Source: Pseudomonas guineae
Lineage (GTDB): Bacteria; Pseudomonadota; Gammaproteobacteria; Pseudomonadales; Pseudomonadaceae
Reading direction: 5' to 3'
Assembly (NCBI RefSeq): GCF_900113745.1
Contig: NZ_FOQL01000003.1
Coordinates: forward strand, 248,001 to 312,000
Length of the DNA stretch: 64,000 nt
The position numbers and the translations under genes are program-made. This document shows, piece by piece, positions 52,671 to 62,191 of the stretch; positions within the stretch are counted from its first letter, which is position 1, and each line of letters opens with the position of its first letter. The notes beneath the pieces were generated by a model. It saw nothing but the letters and a program-made list of their open reading frames with translations, did no database searches and was not told the origin of the DNA.

Positions 52671-53267
52671 ATGTCGTCCGCAAAAACGATGTTCGCCCTC
52701 ACTGGCCGCAGCCATGCCCCCGCCAGCTTGAGCAATGCGACCTTGCTGATCATCGATGCGCAAGAGGAATACCGCAGCGGCGTTTTGCAGCTTCCAGGGC
52801 TGGATGCAGCACTGGAAGAGGTTGCCAAACTGCTGGCAGCTGCCCGTGAACGCGGTAGCGCCATTGTCCATATCAAACACCTGGGTATTCCCGACGGTCT
52901 GCTCGACCCCCGAGGTCCACGCGGCCTGCACCTGCCCGAAGTCGCGCCGCTACCCGGGGAAATCATCGTCGAAAAGCGCATGCCCAACGCCTTTAATGGC
53001 ACCGACCTGCATGAGCGCCTGCAGTCGCTGGGGCACCTGGACCTGATCGTCTGCGGCTTCATGACCCATTCGAGCATCAGCACCACGGTGCGGGCGACCA
53101 AAGACTATGGTTACCGCTGCACCGTGGTCGATGCTGCATGCGCCACCCGTGACCTGCCGACTCTCGACGGCCAAATCATCAGTGCCTCCGACATGCATCG
53201 CGCCGAGATGATCGCTCTAGCCGACAATTTTGCCGCGGTGGTGCCAAACGCCAGCGCGCTGATCTGA
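52671..53267 (+). CDS. Isochorismatase-like hydrolase without the catalytic Cys
   Basis: The 198-residue protein of the isochorismatase superfamily has D29 in LLIIDAQEEY and K102 in VEKRMPNAF. Where most relatives have THxC, this one has THSS (S135). Members acting on vinyl ethers (EntB, PhzD) also lack the Cys, whereas amidases need it. The gene lies between the antiporter and Smr genes. The start at 52671 follows CTGGAG. Confidence 0.82.
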   Translation: MSSAKTMFALTGRSHAPASLSNATLLIIDAQEEYRSGVLQLPGLDAALEEVAKLLAAARERGSAIVHIKHLGIPDGLLDPRGPRGLHLPEVAPLPGEIIVEKRMPNAFNGTDLHERLQSLGHLDLIVCGFMTHSSISTTVRATKDYGYRCTVVDAACATRDLPTLDGQIISASDMHRAEMIALADNFAAVVPNASALI

Positions 53268-53376
53268 GCCGCCTTACGCCGCGTGGTAGCGGGCGCCGAC
53301 ACAGGGAACAGCCGCCCCCGTTGAACCACGCCAGCACACGCCGGTCATAACGCCGATAGCCACTGAGGAATTTGGC

Positions 53377-53394
53377 ATGAGAAAATCGGAATGA
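53377..53394 (+). other. Five-codon leader ORF overlapping the next start
   Basis: GAGGAA precedes ATG-AGA-AAA-TCG-GAA-TGA. The stop overlaps the ATG of the gene at 53391, a possible coupling leader. Confidence 0.3.
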
Positions 53395-53711
53395 AATTCT
53401 CCAATGGGTTTGATGCACGCCGATTGCGCCCACGCAATGGCAGCAACTGGCGCTTTCGCCTGGGTGCTGGGCTGGCGGCGCTGTTCGCCACATTCGGCGT
53501 GATGCTGACCATGGCTGGCACCGCCACCCTACTCGGCCAGCCAGCGGCATTCGGCCCGCTCAACGAGTCGCCGACAACGGCAAGCGTACTGGTAGGCATT
53601 GGTCTGCTGCTGCTGAGCGTTGGTGTACTGCTCTGGCGTCGTTGCCGCCGCCGCCTGCGCCGCCCCAGCGACCTGAGTATGGCCCCGCACCTGATGAAAA
53701 AGCGTGACTGA
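53391..53711 (+). CDS. Small membrane protein of unknown function
   Basis: The 106-residue protein has two predicted membrane helices (about 26-50 and 63-82), an Arg-rich N-terminus and the basic patch WRRCRRRLRRPSD after the second helix. No family is recognised. Its start has no ribosome site of its own; a five-codon ORF with a good site ends on it. Confidence 0.5.
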   Translation: MKFSNGFDARRLRPRNGSNWRFRLGAGLAALFATFGVMLTMAGTATLLGQPAAFGPLNESPTTASVLVGIGLLLLSVGVLLWRRCRRRLRRPSDLSMAPHLMKKRD

Positions 53712-53830
53712 GCCGGATTGATCCACACAGCACCAAGGCCGTCAGGTTGGTTACACTAGCGGCCTTCGCGCAAGTGTAGGGGCTGTTGCCGTATCGGCGC
53801 GGCCACCAACAAAACGGTAACAGGCCCTAA

Positions 53831-54388
53831 ATGCAAGACGACGACTTTTCCCTGTTTAAAGCCCAACTGCATGGCGTCAAACCGATCAAATATGACCGTG
53901 CTGACACCGGCAAGCCAAAGACCAATCGTGCCCAATTGGCCACCTTGCGCCAGGCGGCTACGGCACGTGTAGACGCGATCAAGGTTGATGGCCTATCCGA
54001 TCAGTTTGTCATTGATGTCGGCCCCGAAGACCCGCTGTATTGGGCAGCCAATGGCGTGCAGGAAGGCCAAATGCGCAAGCTTAAGCTGGGTCAAATCAGC
54101 TTTGAAGGCAGTCTCGACCTGCACGGCATGAACGTGGAAAAAGCCCGCGACACCCTGTGGGAATTTATCGCCGAAGCCAACAAGCTGGAGGTTCGCTGCG
54201 TGCGTATCACCCATGGCAAAGCCGTGCGCATGGACGGCCGTAAGCCGATGATTAAAAGCCACGTCAACACCTGGCTGCGGCAGCATACCCAAGTGCTCGG
54301 TTTTACCTCCTGCCTGGCTAAGCACGGCGGCACCGGCGCGGTTTACGTGATGCTCAAGCGCACCATGATGGATGGTCGCGACGAATAA
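53831..54388 (+). CDS. Smr-domain protein (SmrA-like)
   Basis: The 185-residue protein has a C-terminal Smr domain with LDLHGMNVEKARDTL and ITHGKAVRMDGRKP, related to the nuclease domain of MutS2. It probably nicks branched or single-stranded DNA or RNA. It precedes folE by 86 bases. Confidence 0.9.
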   Translation: MQDDDFSLFKAQLHGVKPIKYDRADTGKPKTNRAQLATLRQAATARVDAIKVDGLSDQFVIDVGPEDPLYWAANGVQEGQMRKLKLGQISFEGSLDLHGMNVEKARDTLWEFIAEANKLEVRCVRITHGKAVRMDGRKPMIKSHVNTWLRQHTQVLGFTSCLAKHGGTGAVYVMLKRTMMDGRDE

Positions 54389-54474
54389 GCCCCTGCAACT
54401 AGCGGCTGGCGCACTTGCCAGCCTTATCCCTGCGCCCTACCCTGCGCGCTCTGCAAAGACCTACGAGAGTGTCC

Positions 54475-55023
54475 ATGTCTCTGGAACAGAATTACACCGC
54501 GATCCTTGGCCAACTTGGCGAAGACGTATCCCGCGAAGGCCTGCTCGACACCCCCAAGCGCGCTGCCAAAGCTATGCAGTACCTGTGCAAGGGCTATCAA
54601 CAAACGCTTGAGGAAGTCACTAACAATGCGCTGTTCAGCTCCGATAACAGCGAAATGGTGCTGGTGAAGAACATCGAGCTGTATTCGCTGTGCGAGCACC
54701 ACATGCTGCCTTTTATCGGCAAGGCCCATGTCGCCTATATCCCCAACGGCAAAGTGCTCGGCCTGTCGAAAGTCGCGCGCATTGTGGACATGTTCGCGCG
54801 CCGCCTGCAGATTCAGGAAAACCTTAGCCGGCAGATTGCCGAAGCCATCCAGCAGGTCACCGGCGCCCTCGGAGTTGCAGTAGTCATCGAGGCCCAGCAC
54901 ATGTGCATGATGATGCGCGGCGTGGAAAAGCAGAACTCTTCCATGGTCACCTCGGTGATGCTCGGCGAGTTCCGTGAAAACGCGGCAACCCGCAGCGAGT
55001 TCCTCAGTCTGGTTAATAACTGA
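54475..55023 (+). CDS. folE: GTP cyclohydrolase I
   Basis: The 182-residue enzyme makes dihydroneopterin triphosphate from GTP, the first step of folate synthesis. [22 protein letters not shown] carries the zinc Cys and His, and [17 protein letters not shown] the second Cys. The start ATG at 54475 is followed by MSLEQNY. Pseudomonads often carry two folE genes. Confidence 0.96.
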   Translation: MSLEQNYTAILGQLGEDVSREGLLDTPKRAAKAMQYLCKGYQQTLEEVTNNALFSSDNSEMVLVKNIELYSLCEHHMLPFIGKAHVAYIPNGKVLGLSKVARIVDMFARRLQIQENLSRQIAEAIQQVTGALGVAVVIEAQHMCMMMRGVEKQNSSMVTSVMLGEFRENAATRSEFLSLVNN

Positions 55024-55038
55024 GCAACACCTGCGCAA

Positions 55039-55070
55039 TAAAAAAACCGGCCGAGCGCCGGTTTTTTTAT
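55039..55070. terminator. Bidirectional terminator after folE
   Basis: ACCGGC/GCCGGT with a five-base loop lies between A's and T's, between folE and a convergent gene. Confidence 0.87.
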
Positions 55071-55085
55071 TGTCTGAGCAACAGC

Positions 55086-55322
55086 TTACTGGCCCTTGAA
55101 CGGCACGCGTGGCTTGGTTCGCAGCGGGTCTAGCAGGCCAGACAATCCGTTGTGATCGATTTCCTGCATCAACGCCAGCAGCCGACCAATCTCACTTTTA
55201 GGGAAACCCTCGCGGGCGAACCAGTTGAGGTAGTTACCCGGCAGATCGGCGAGCAAACGGCCTTTGTGTTTGCCGAAGGGCATTTCGCGGGTTACCAGCA
55301 ACAGCAGATCGTCGGGTTTCAT
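55086..55322 (-). CDS. DUF3820 family protein
   Basis: The 78-residue protein contains MPFGKHKGRLLADLPGNYLNWFAREGFP, the DUF3820 signature related to exonuclease-associated domains. It lies convergent with folE. The ATG at 55322 is chosen over one nine codons upstream. The function is unknown. Confidence 0.85.
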   Translation of the reverse strand: MKPDDLLLLVTREMPFGKHKGRLLADLPGNYLNWFAREGFPKSEIGRLLALMQEIDHNGLSGLLDPLRTKPRVPFKGQ

Positions 55323-55468
55323 CACGCACTCGCGGGGTTGCCTGTGCACACTCTGGTTTGGCGCGCACCCAGGTCGAGAATTATGCCGTTCAGCTCAGGT
55401 GCAGGCCAGCGTCGACAAACTCGGGTAAGCTGCCCGCCCGTGTTTATCGACCCAAGGTTTATCTCAGC

Positions 55469-55840
55469 ATGATTATCAAGGCACTGCGCATCGGCCTCGG
55501 CCAGCTGATCATCTTCCTCGACTGGATCAGCCGTCCGGCCAAGCTCAAGCGCACACCTGAAGCCCAGGCCTCCGTCGCGCAAAGCGCCAGCAACCTGGCG
55601 CTGTACCAATTCCACGCCTGTCCGTTCTGTGTGAAAACGCGCCGCACCCTGCACAAACTGAACGTGCCGGTAGCGCTGCGTGATGCGAAAAACGACGCCC
55701 AGGCACGCAATGATCTGGAGCAGCAAGGCGGCAAGATCAAGGTGCCTTGCCTGCGCATCGAAGAAAATGGCCAGAGCACCTGGCTGTACGAATCCAAGGC
55801 CATCATTGCCTACCTCAACGAGCGCTTCGCCACCGCTTGA
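55469..55840 (+). CDS. Glutaredoxin/GST N-terminal-domain protein
   Basis: The 123-residue protein has a hydrophobic N-terminal helix (about 5-22) and a thioredoxin-fold domain with the redox motif CPFC and KVPCLRI. It has no GST helical C-domain. It may be a membrane-attached glutaredoxin. AAGG precedes the ATG at 55469. Confidence 0.85.
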   Translation: MIIKALRIGLGQLIIFLDWISRPAKLKRTPEAQASVAQSASNLALYQFHACPFCVKTRRTLHKLNVPVALRDAKNDAQARNDLEQQGGKIKVPCLRIEENGQSTWLYESKAIIAYLNERFATA

Positions 55841-55850
55841 TCAGGCAACC

Positions 55851-55869
55851 GGGGCCGTTTAACGGCCCC
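55851..55869 (+). terminator. GC-rich hairpin
   Basis: GGGGCCG/CGGCCCC around a five-base loop lies ten bases after the glutaredoxin-like stop. There is no T-run. Confidence 0.5.
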
Positions 55870-55972
55870 ATTGATCACTCCCACATATCGATCTAAACCC
55901 TTTGCCTACCCCCAGCCGCACAACGTGTGCCCTATGGGCAAAAGCCATAAGAGATGGCTATGATCGAACCCC

Positions 55973-56374
55973 ATGACACCCACACCAGCATTACGCCAAC
56001 CCTGCCCTCCCGGAGCCTGCGACTGCGGGCGTGAGGCCTTGCTGGAAAACGCCGACAGCGACGCGCGCATCCTGCGGCTTACCCGCGCCGAGGAAAAGCG
56101 CCTGCTTGAGCGGCTGGAAAACCTCGAGAGCTTGGCCGACCTGGAGAAAATGCAGCAACGTATCTATGAGCAACTGGGCTTACGCGTCGCCGTCGCTCCG
56201 GGCTTCAATGAAGTGCGCAGCATGCGCGGCATGGCGGTCCAGATCGACACCCTTCCCGGCCTATGCCGAAAAACCCGCCAGGCCATCCCCACCGCCATCC
56301 GCCGCGCGCTGGAAAAACGCCCAGAGATCGCCTATAGCCTGCTCAACGCCCACGACCTGTTTCGGGATACTTGA
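55973..56374 (+). CDS. Conserved hypothetical protein
   Basis: The 133-residue protein has an N-terminal Cys pattern (PCPPGACDCGREAL) that could bind metal, then a helical Arg/Glu/Leu-rich body. I recall similar Pseudomonas proteins with no function. The ATG at 55973 has no clear ribosome site. Confidence 0.55.
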   Translation: MTPTPALRQPCPPGACDCGREALLENADSDARILRLTRAEEKRLLERLENLESLADLEKMQQRIYEQLGLRVAVAPGFNEVRSMRGMAVQIDTLPGLCRKTRQAIPTAIRRALEKRPEIAYSLLNAHDLFRDT

Positions 56375-56482
56375 GGCGCTGCGTAAAGGGAAATCGCAGT
56401 GGCTGGAGTGGATACTGCGACAAACACCAACCGGCCAAAGCAGTCATCAAATGCCTAGCAGGTTCAGGGCGATTAATATCAC

Positions 56483-57010
56483 TCAGGTAGGCTTTGCGCA
56501 GATACCTATCACCCGTTTCCGCAGCCACCGATGGCTTGGATCAGCACCTAGTCGTGGATGCCAAAGGAAGGAGACGGTGAACTGCGCAGTGCTAACTGGA
56601 AGTGGGAAGCTGAACATCCCTTGCCGCAAATTTGCGGTATGGCGCTCAGGTACGCTAGCGATAAGGTCGGAGCCCCGTACTAAACCCAGGGCGGTCAAGA
56701 AACCGCTAACAATGATGACGATCTTTCGCTTCAATCCAAGCGACCTCAGCGCTTCATCAATGGGGCCTTCATCAAGCCCCGCACGCGAGACGAAGATATG
56801 CTTGCCCGCGGCATAACTCGCCGTTGTGATTGCCTCTTGGCTCAGTGGGTGTTGTGAGCGCACCACACCTACATACCTGTCCCGGAACAGCACTTGAACC
56901 CTCAATTCCGACGCTGTCAACGCTTCTATAACGCCAGTTTCCAAATCAACCACTCCATCGCGAAGTGGCTGGATGTCTTTGTCATTAGTGACTGCATAGC
57001 CTTCGCCTAC
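56483..57010 (-). pseudogene. LysR-family regulator, C-terminal fragment
   Basis: Minus-strand codons encode the LysR effector domain from about DKDIQPLRDGVVDLETG to the normal end SFLWHPRLGADPSHRWLRK. The DNA-binding domain and about half of the protein are missing, with no matching sequence in any frame of the 389 bases upstream. It adjoins the tsdBA genes and may be a remnant left by a rearrangement. Confidence 0.75.
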
Positions 57011-57394
57011 TAGTGGGTAGCACTGACTAAAGCCGTTGCTACTTACCTCTAAGCATTAAACAGGCAAGAGCGTTAACCAGGACCTGAGCGCAGCCATTTA
57101 AATGTGCCGGCGTTACTAGCGACTGCTCATCCCCCCAAACAAACACCATCAGAACGAAAATAACTGCGCACCCGATTTAAACCCTCTGTGCGCCCAACGA
57201 ACACTCGTAAGCATTTCGTCTAAGGTAAATGAACAGCTTGAGCGAATGTAACGCCGATGGGTGAATTGGCGACTGCAATAACAAGGCTTTCCACGTCCCG
57301 CTCCACTGAATCAGCTTATGGGGCGCTTTCCGCGAAGCGCTAAATCACTCCCCCAGCGGCTCAGCGCCGTTACCTAAAATGATGTGGAGGCTAT
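57011..57394. other. Non-coding gap upstream of tsdB
   Basis: No gene is seen. The tsdBA promoter should lie here, but I see no clear boxes. Confidence 0.3.
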
Positions 57395-58042
57395 ATGAAC
57401 GTCGCTCGCTGGACCTTCGCAGGGCTTTTCTTAGCGTTATCCGTATCTATCCAGGCCGCCGACCCGAACGCGATCTATGCCAAAGGCGGCACCAATCCTG
57501 CCGCGATGGCGTGCGCCACCTGCCATGGCGCCGAGGGAGAAGGGCTGGCCGCAGCTGGGTTTCCACGGCTTGCCGGTTTGTCCGCTGACTACATGAAAAA
57601 ACAGCTGATGGACTTCGCTTCCGGTCAGCGCGCCAATCCCATCATGCAACCTATTGCTGCAGCCTTAAGCCCCGAGGAAGTCGACGCGGTCACGACAATG
57701 CTCGCCAGCAAACCAGGACCGAAAGTCGAGCGCATCAGCCGCGCCGCTGTGGCCGAGGAGGTAGGTGCTGTCATTGCATTGCGTGGCGCTTGGGAGCGCA
57801 ATATTCCTGAGTGCGTGGCCTGCCACGGACCCAGCGGTGTCGGTGTCGGCAAAGCCTTTCCGCCACTCGTGGGACAGTCCGCCCAGTACCTGTCTTCGCA
57901 GCTAATCGCCTGGCAGCAAGGGACTCGCAAGAATGACCCGAACGACCTGATGGGGCACATCGCCCGCAGCCTCACTCACGATGAGATCAAGGCCGTTTCG
58001 GAGTACTTCGCCAACTTGACCGAAACAGGAGCAGGAAGATGA
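57395..58042 (+). CDS. tsdB: Diheme cytochrome c, TsdB-like
   Basis: The 215-residue protein has a signal peptide (about 1-21) and two class I heme c motifs, CATCH (40-44) and CVACH (140-144), as in cytochrome c4. It is the electron acceptor partner of the thiosulfate dehydrogenase encoded directly downstream with a four-base overlap. GGAGG precedes the ATG at 57395. Confidence 0.88.
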   Translation: MNVARWTFAGLFLALSVSIQAADPNAIYAKGGTNPAAMACATCHGAEGEGLAAAGFPRLAGLSADYMKKQLMDFASGQRANPIMQPIAAALSPEEVDAVTTMLASKPGPKVERISRAAVAEEVGAVIALRGAWERNIPECVACHGPSGVGVGKAFPPLVGQSAQYLSSQLIAWQQGTRKNDPNDLMGHIARSLTHDEIKAVSEYFANLTETGAGR

Positions 58043-58956
58043 ACGCTCGCACAAGCGCCTTGTTACTGTTCGCACTTGCCCTACCTGCTCATGCAGACAA
58101 CATCGCCATGGAGGATCAGACGCAAATCCTCACCGATGCAGTTAACCCAGCCAGCCGTCAGTACTTCCAGCCGCCTAAGCTAAGTGAGCTCCCAGACAAC
58201 GCATTTGGAAAGCTGGTACAGGAAGGTCGCGCCATCTTCGTAGACACCAAAACATACGCACCGGAATATGTAGGCAATGGTCTCGCATGCGGCAACTGTC
58301 ACCTTGAACAGGGAAGACAAGCTAACTCTGCGCCGCTATGGGCCGCGTACGCCATGTATCCGGCTTACCGTAAAAAGAACGACAAGGTCAATAGCTATGC
58401 CGAGCGGCTGCAAGGCTGCTTCCAATTCAGCATGAACGGCAAAGCACCGGACGCGACCGGCCCCGTAATCGCGGCGCTTACCGCCTACTCCTATTGGCTC
58501 GCAACCGGTGCACCAATAGGGCAAGAGCTGCCAGGCCGCGCCTACCCAGAAGTAGCGAAACCCAAAGGCGGGTTTGACCTTGCACAAGGGGAAAAGATTT
58601 ACGCCGCACAGTGCGCGGTGTGCCATGGGAAAAGTGGCGAAGGACAGACGTCAGGCGAGGAATATGTGTTCCCAGCTCTATGGGGGGCTGATTCGTTTAA
58701 TTGGGGCGCTGGCATGCACCGGATCAACACCGCTGCGGGGTTTATCAAGGCGAACATGCCGTTTGGAAAAGGCGGCACCTTGTCGGATGAGGATGCCTGG
58801 CATGTGGCGGCATTCATGAACAGTCACGAACGACCTCAGGACCCGCGCTTGGTCGAAGGCTCGGTGGAAAAGACCCGCGATAAGTACCACGCCAATGACG
58901 GGGTGAGCCTATACGGTGAAACCGTTAATGGGCAGATACTGGGCAAGGGTTTTTAG
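58039..58956 (+). CDS. tsdA: Thiosulfate dehydrogenase TsdA
   Basis: The 305-residue periplasmic diheme enzyme oxidises two thiosulfates to tetrathionate. It has a signal peptide (about 1-19), CGNCH (84-88), the family motif ERLQGCFQFSMNG whose Cys (C127) is the unusual axial heme ligand of TsdA, and CAVCH (192-196). Translation is coupled to tsdB by ATGA. Together they allow thiosulfate to feed electrons to respiration. Confidence 0.93.
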   Translation: MNARTSALLLFALALPAHADNIAMEDQTQILTDAVNPASRQYFQPPKLSELPDNAFGKLVQEGRAIFVDTKTYAPEYVGNGLACGNCHLEQGRQANSAPLWAAYAMYPAYRKKNDKVNSYAERLQGCFQFSMNGKAPDATGPVIAALTAYSYWLATGAPIGQELPGRAYPEVAKPKGGFDLAQGEKIYAAQCAVCHGKSGEGQTSGEEYVFPALWGADSFNWGAGMHRINTAAGFIKANMPFGKGGTLSDEDAWHVAAFMNSHERPQDPRLVEGSVEKTRDKYHANDGVSLYGETVNGQILGKGF

Positions 58957-59105
58957 CGCAACTGCGTAGCTTGGAGCGGGGAGATCGATGGCGTGTTAGC
59001 CGGGCTAACTAGGCCAATATAAGTCGGTGGCAGATCCGTATTTTCTAAATCGTGGTCTGCCGCCGATAACTCAAATAAATCAGTCCCTTTTGCTCTTCTT
59101 CTCGT

Positions 59106-59603
59106 TTAGGCGCGTGCACCTGGGGCGCCGCGAGCGTTCTTCTTCTGCAGGATCATCGACGCTTCGTTGTAGGCGTTCTGGAAGGCGTCGCCGCCAACCC
59201 AATCAACTGCCGTGTTTTCGTCTTCATCATGGAAGATCCCGCGATAGGTGATCAGCAGGCCCATCATGAAGTCGGTGGCCGCGTCTTCCGCTTCCTCAGC
59301 GACCACCAGCTCCAGTACCGGGTATTGCAGGAACACCACGCACATCGCAAGTAGGTTGATGCTTTCGCCGACTTTCATCGCCTGGAAGAGGTCGTCGAAG
59401 TGCGCCGGATCAAAGCCGTTCTCTTCAATGTCTTTGAAGTCAAAGGTGCTCAGGTCGATTTCAACATCATCGAACGGCTCGTTAATCAGCGGGTTGGCCA
59501 GCAGCGGATGGACAACATTGACTTTTGCATTGCCCGCGCGGTTTTGCTTGGCCTTGGCTTTGGCCCGCTGAGCGCGTTTTTGCTGTTTATCTGGGGAGGC
59601 CAT
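59106..59603 (-). CDS. Conserved hypothetical protein
   Basis: The 165-residue acidic protein has a basic N-terminus (QKRAQRAKAKAKQNR) and then a helical body (MCVVFLQYPVLELVVAEEAEDAA). AAGGAA nine bases before the ATG at 59603 decides the start over two earlier ATGs. The function is unknown. The upstream 516 bases hold no gene that I recognise. Confidence 0.65.
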   Translation of the reverse strand: MASPDKQQKRAQRAKAKAKQNRAGNAKVNVVHPLLANPLINEPFDDVEIDLSTFDFKDIEENGFDPAHFDDLFQAMKVGESINLLAMCVVFLQYPVLELVVAEEAEDAATDFMMGLLITYRGIFHDEDENTAVDWVGGDAFQNAYNEASMILQKKNARGAPGARA

Positions 59604-60119
59604 GGAGGCGCGTTCCTTGTTCAGTGCAGCCATCTTCATGGCCCGGGATAATCGGGCGCACATTGTATTCAGTCTTGGCGGGGTTAGCCGGCCAAAAGGA
59701 TCAGATTTATTTTCCGTGGCCTACACATAAGCTTTTGGCCTGTCTGGTCTGGCGTTTCCGACGCATAGCCGTCGTTGAATATTTGCAGTACGCGGCTAAA
59801 GTCAGCAGGTCAGGTATATCTAGGGAAACTCGGGCAACTCAGATCATGATGGCGCTCACAATCACCTCATCACGTGGTGTGGGCCAATGTCGCCAAGGTC
59901 AACGCCTGCTGATATTCACCTACACGTCAAAAATCTACAGCCAGTCTTATGATGAAGTAATACCCGGAAATAGGATCCGGCAGGTATCGTTACACTGCGG
60001 CTGGACAAGCGCTTACATTGAAGGGGGAAACAACATTAAAATACAGCCGTTCTAATCGCTCGTTTGCAAATGACACTATGCTCGCGACTTAAAAACCCTT
60101 CTTAGCATGCGGATTAATT

Positions 60120-62042
60120 ATGACACTGCAAAAAAAGTTCATCCTTACTCTTGCGTGCCTACTGTTGGTATTTATTGCTGCGGCGGTCGTTATCAGTTCC
60201 GTCACACAAAGCAAACGCATCAATGATCAGGCGTTAGCAGAAGTGACCAGCCGGCAAAGTGAAGCTACCAGGCTGCTCGGCTTGACCGACTCGATCATGA
60301 GTGAGCGTGTTAAAAACAGTATGCAGCTGTTAATTCAGCGCGGCACCTCAATTGGCAGTCCGGAACTGGGTAGTAATGTCACTGTGGGTACAGCGTCTGT
60401 ACCCCAGCTTTTGCTAGGTGGTCTGCCACAGGCCAATGACTTTGAGTTGGTAGATGGCGTTACGAAAATCATGGGCGGCACGGCAACGCTCTTCTCACGG
60501 CAGGGCAACGATTTCGTACGTGTTTCAACTAACGTATTGCGCGATGGAAAGCGCGCAATTGGCACGCCATTAGACCCAAATGGCGCCGCAGTTAAGGCCA
60601 TCCTGGCAGACAACGCCTTCTATGGCCAAGTTGACATCTTAGGGCAGCCCTATTTAACCGGCTACGAGCCCATCAAGGATGCGCAAGGAAGCACGATAGG
60701 TATCTGGTATGTCGGTTACTCCGCAGACCTCAGCGCTCTATCCGAAGCCATATCCAACTCACGAATATTGGACAACGGCTTTGTTGCTCTGCGCGATCCT
60801 AACGGCAATCTCAGGATGCACTCTAATAATCTGACTGAAGATGAAATTAATGCCGCCATGAAGGATAACGGCGAAAAGTGGCATATCGAGACACGTACAT
60901 TTGCGCCTTCGGGTTATGACATCATCGCTGGCTATTCCACCAATGAGGTGCGTCAACTGGTGCTCTCCAGTTCCATCTCAGTAGCCATCATGATCACCTT
61001 GGCTGGCGTTGTATTAGCCCTGTGTATCAGTCTGCTGATGAACCTTTTAATCAGCCAGCCTCTGAAGGCCAATATCAAAGCCATTGAAGAAATCGCCGAT
61101 GGCAACGGCGATTTGACAGTTCGCTTCAACAGCACCAATAAAGATGAATTCGGGATTATGGCCCGGGCATTCGACCGGCTTCTTGGCCGCATACAACATA
61201 CTATTCGCGAAGCTCTGGCGTCCGCTAACACCCTGCTCCTTCAGGCCAATGAACTGGCAACGGTCGCGGAACAATCCAACGAGTCAATTAACGTTCAGAA
61301 TCGCGAGACCGAAATGGTCGCGACGGCTATGCATGAGATGAGCCTAACCGCGCAAAGTGTCGCGCAAAGTGCAGTGTCCGGTGAGGATGCAGCCAATCAG
61401 GCGAGCGCGCAGGCGCTTGAGGGCAGAGACTCGCTCAGTAAAACCATCAGCAGCATTCAGGGGCAGGCGAAGGAAATCTCCTCGTCCATGGTCATCATCG
61501 AAGAGCTCGCATCCGCCAGCGATGATATCGGCTCGGTTTTAGAGGTGATCGTGAACATTGCCGGGCAGACCAATCTTCTGGCACTTAATGCCGCAATCGA
61601 AGCAGCGCGGGCGGGCGAACAGGGACGCGGATTTGCGGTAGTGGCTGATGAGGTCCGTTCACTGGCGCAGCGCACACAAGCCTCAACCGAACAGATTCGC
61701 GGCATGATTGAGCGTGTGCAGCAGGGCGTTGGTCGCTCCTCCGCGATGATGGCCGAAAACCGTACGCTCGCAGTCAGTAACGCCGAGGCGGCTCAAGATG
61801 CTGGCAGGGCCTTTAGCGATGTAATGGAGGCCGTTACACGCATCAACCAGGTAAACACTGAAATCGCGAGTGCGGCAGAGGAACAGAGTCACGTAGCCGA
61901 AGACATCAACCGCAATGTGCTGCGCATCAGCGACGAAGCCTTGAAGAATGGAGAGCTGGTAGCACAGACACGGGACGCCAGTCAGAACCTAACGCTCCTC
62001 GCCGACAAGCTGCGCACGTTACTGGCCTATTACAAGGTTTAG
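60120..62042 (+). CDS. Methyl-accepting chemotaxis protein
   Basis: The 640-residue chemoreceptor has one membrane helix (about 7-29), a Cache_3/Cache_2-like periplasmic ligand domain (about 35-275), a second helix (about 280-305), HAMP, and a signalling domain with the conserved hairpin [40 protein letters not shown]. The ligand is not known. The gene stands alone; no other chemotaxis gene is nearby. Confidence 0.94.
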   Translation: MTLQKKFILTLACLLLVFIAAAVVISSVTQSKRINDQALAEVTSRQSEATRLLGLTDSIMSERVKNSMQLLIQRGTSIGSPELGSNVTVGTASVPQLLLGGLPQANDFELVDGVTKIMGGTATLFSRQGNDFVRVSTNVLRDGKRAIGTPLDPNGAAVKAILADNAFYGQVDILGQPYLTGYEPIKDAQGSTIGIWYVGYSADLSALSEAISNSRILDNGFVALRDPNGNLRMHSNNLTEDEINAAMKDNGEKWHIETRTFAPSGYDIIAGYSTNEVRQLVLSSSISVAIMITLAGVVLALCISLLMNLLISQPLKANIKAIEEIADGNGDLTVRFNSTNKDEFGIMARAFDRLLGRIQHTIREALASANTLLLQANELATVAEQSNESINVQNRETEMVATAMHEMSLTAQSVAQSAVSGEDAANQASAQALEGRDSLSKTISSIQGQAKEISSSMVIIEELASASDDIGSVLEVIVNIAGQTNLLALNAAIEAARAGEQGRGFAVVADEVRSLAQRTQASTEQIRGMIERVQQGVGRSSAMMAENRTLAVSNAEAAQDAGRAFSDVMEAVTRINQVNTEIASAAEEQSHVAEDINRNVLRISDEALKNGELVAQTRDASQNLTLLADKLRTLLAYYKV

Positions 62043-62191
62043 TCTCGACGACGGCATAACAGATAAGAGCGTAGATTTATTTTTGCGCCCTGCCCTTGGC
62101 CCCCTGCCGGTTACCGCCCCTAGCGAATAAGTCCTTTGGGGTGATTGCCGACTATCGTAACCGGCAGATTTAGGCTGTGGATTCAACCGCT

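Noticed and set aside
59525..60055. 176-codon frame spanning the gap upstream of the chemoreceptor
   Set aside because: Half overlaps the hypothetical gene in antisense, and composition and start signals are poor.
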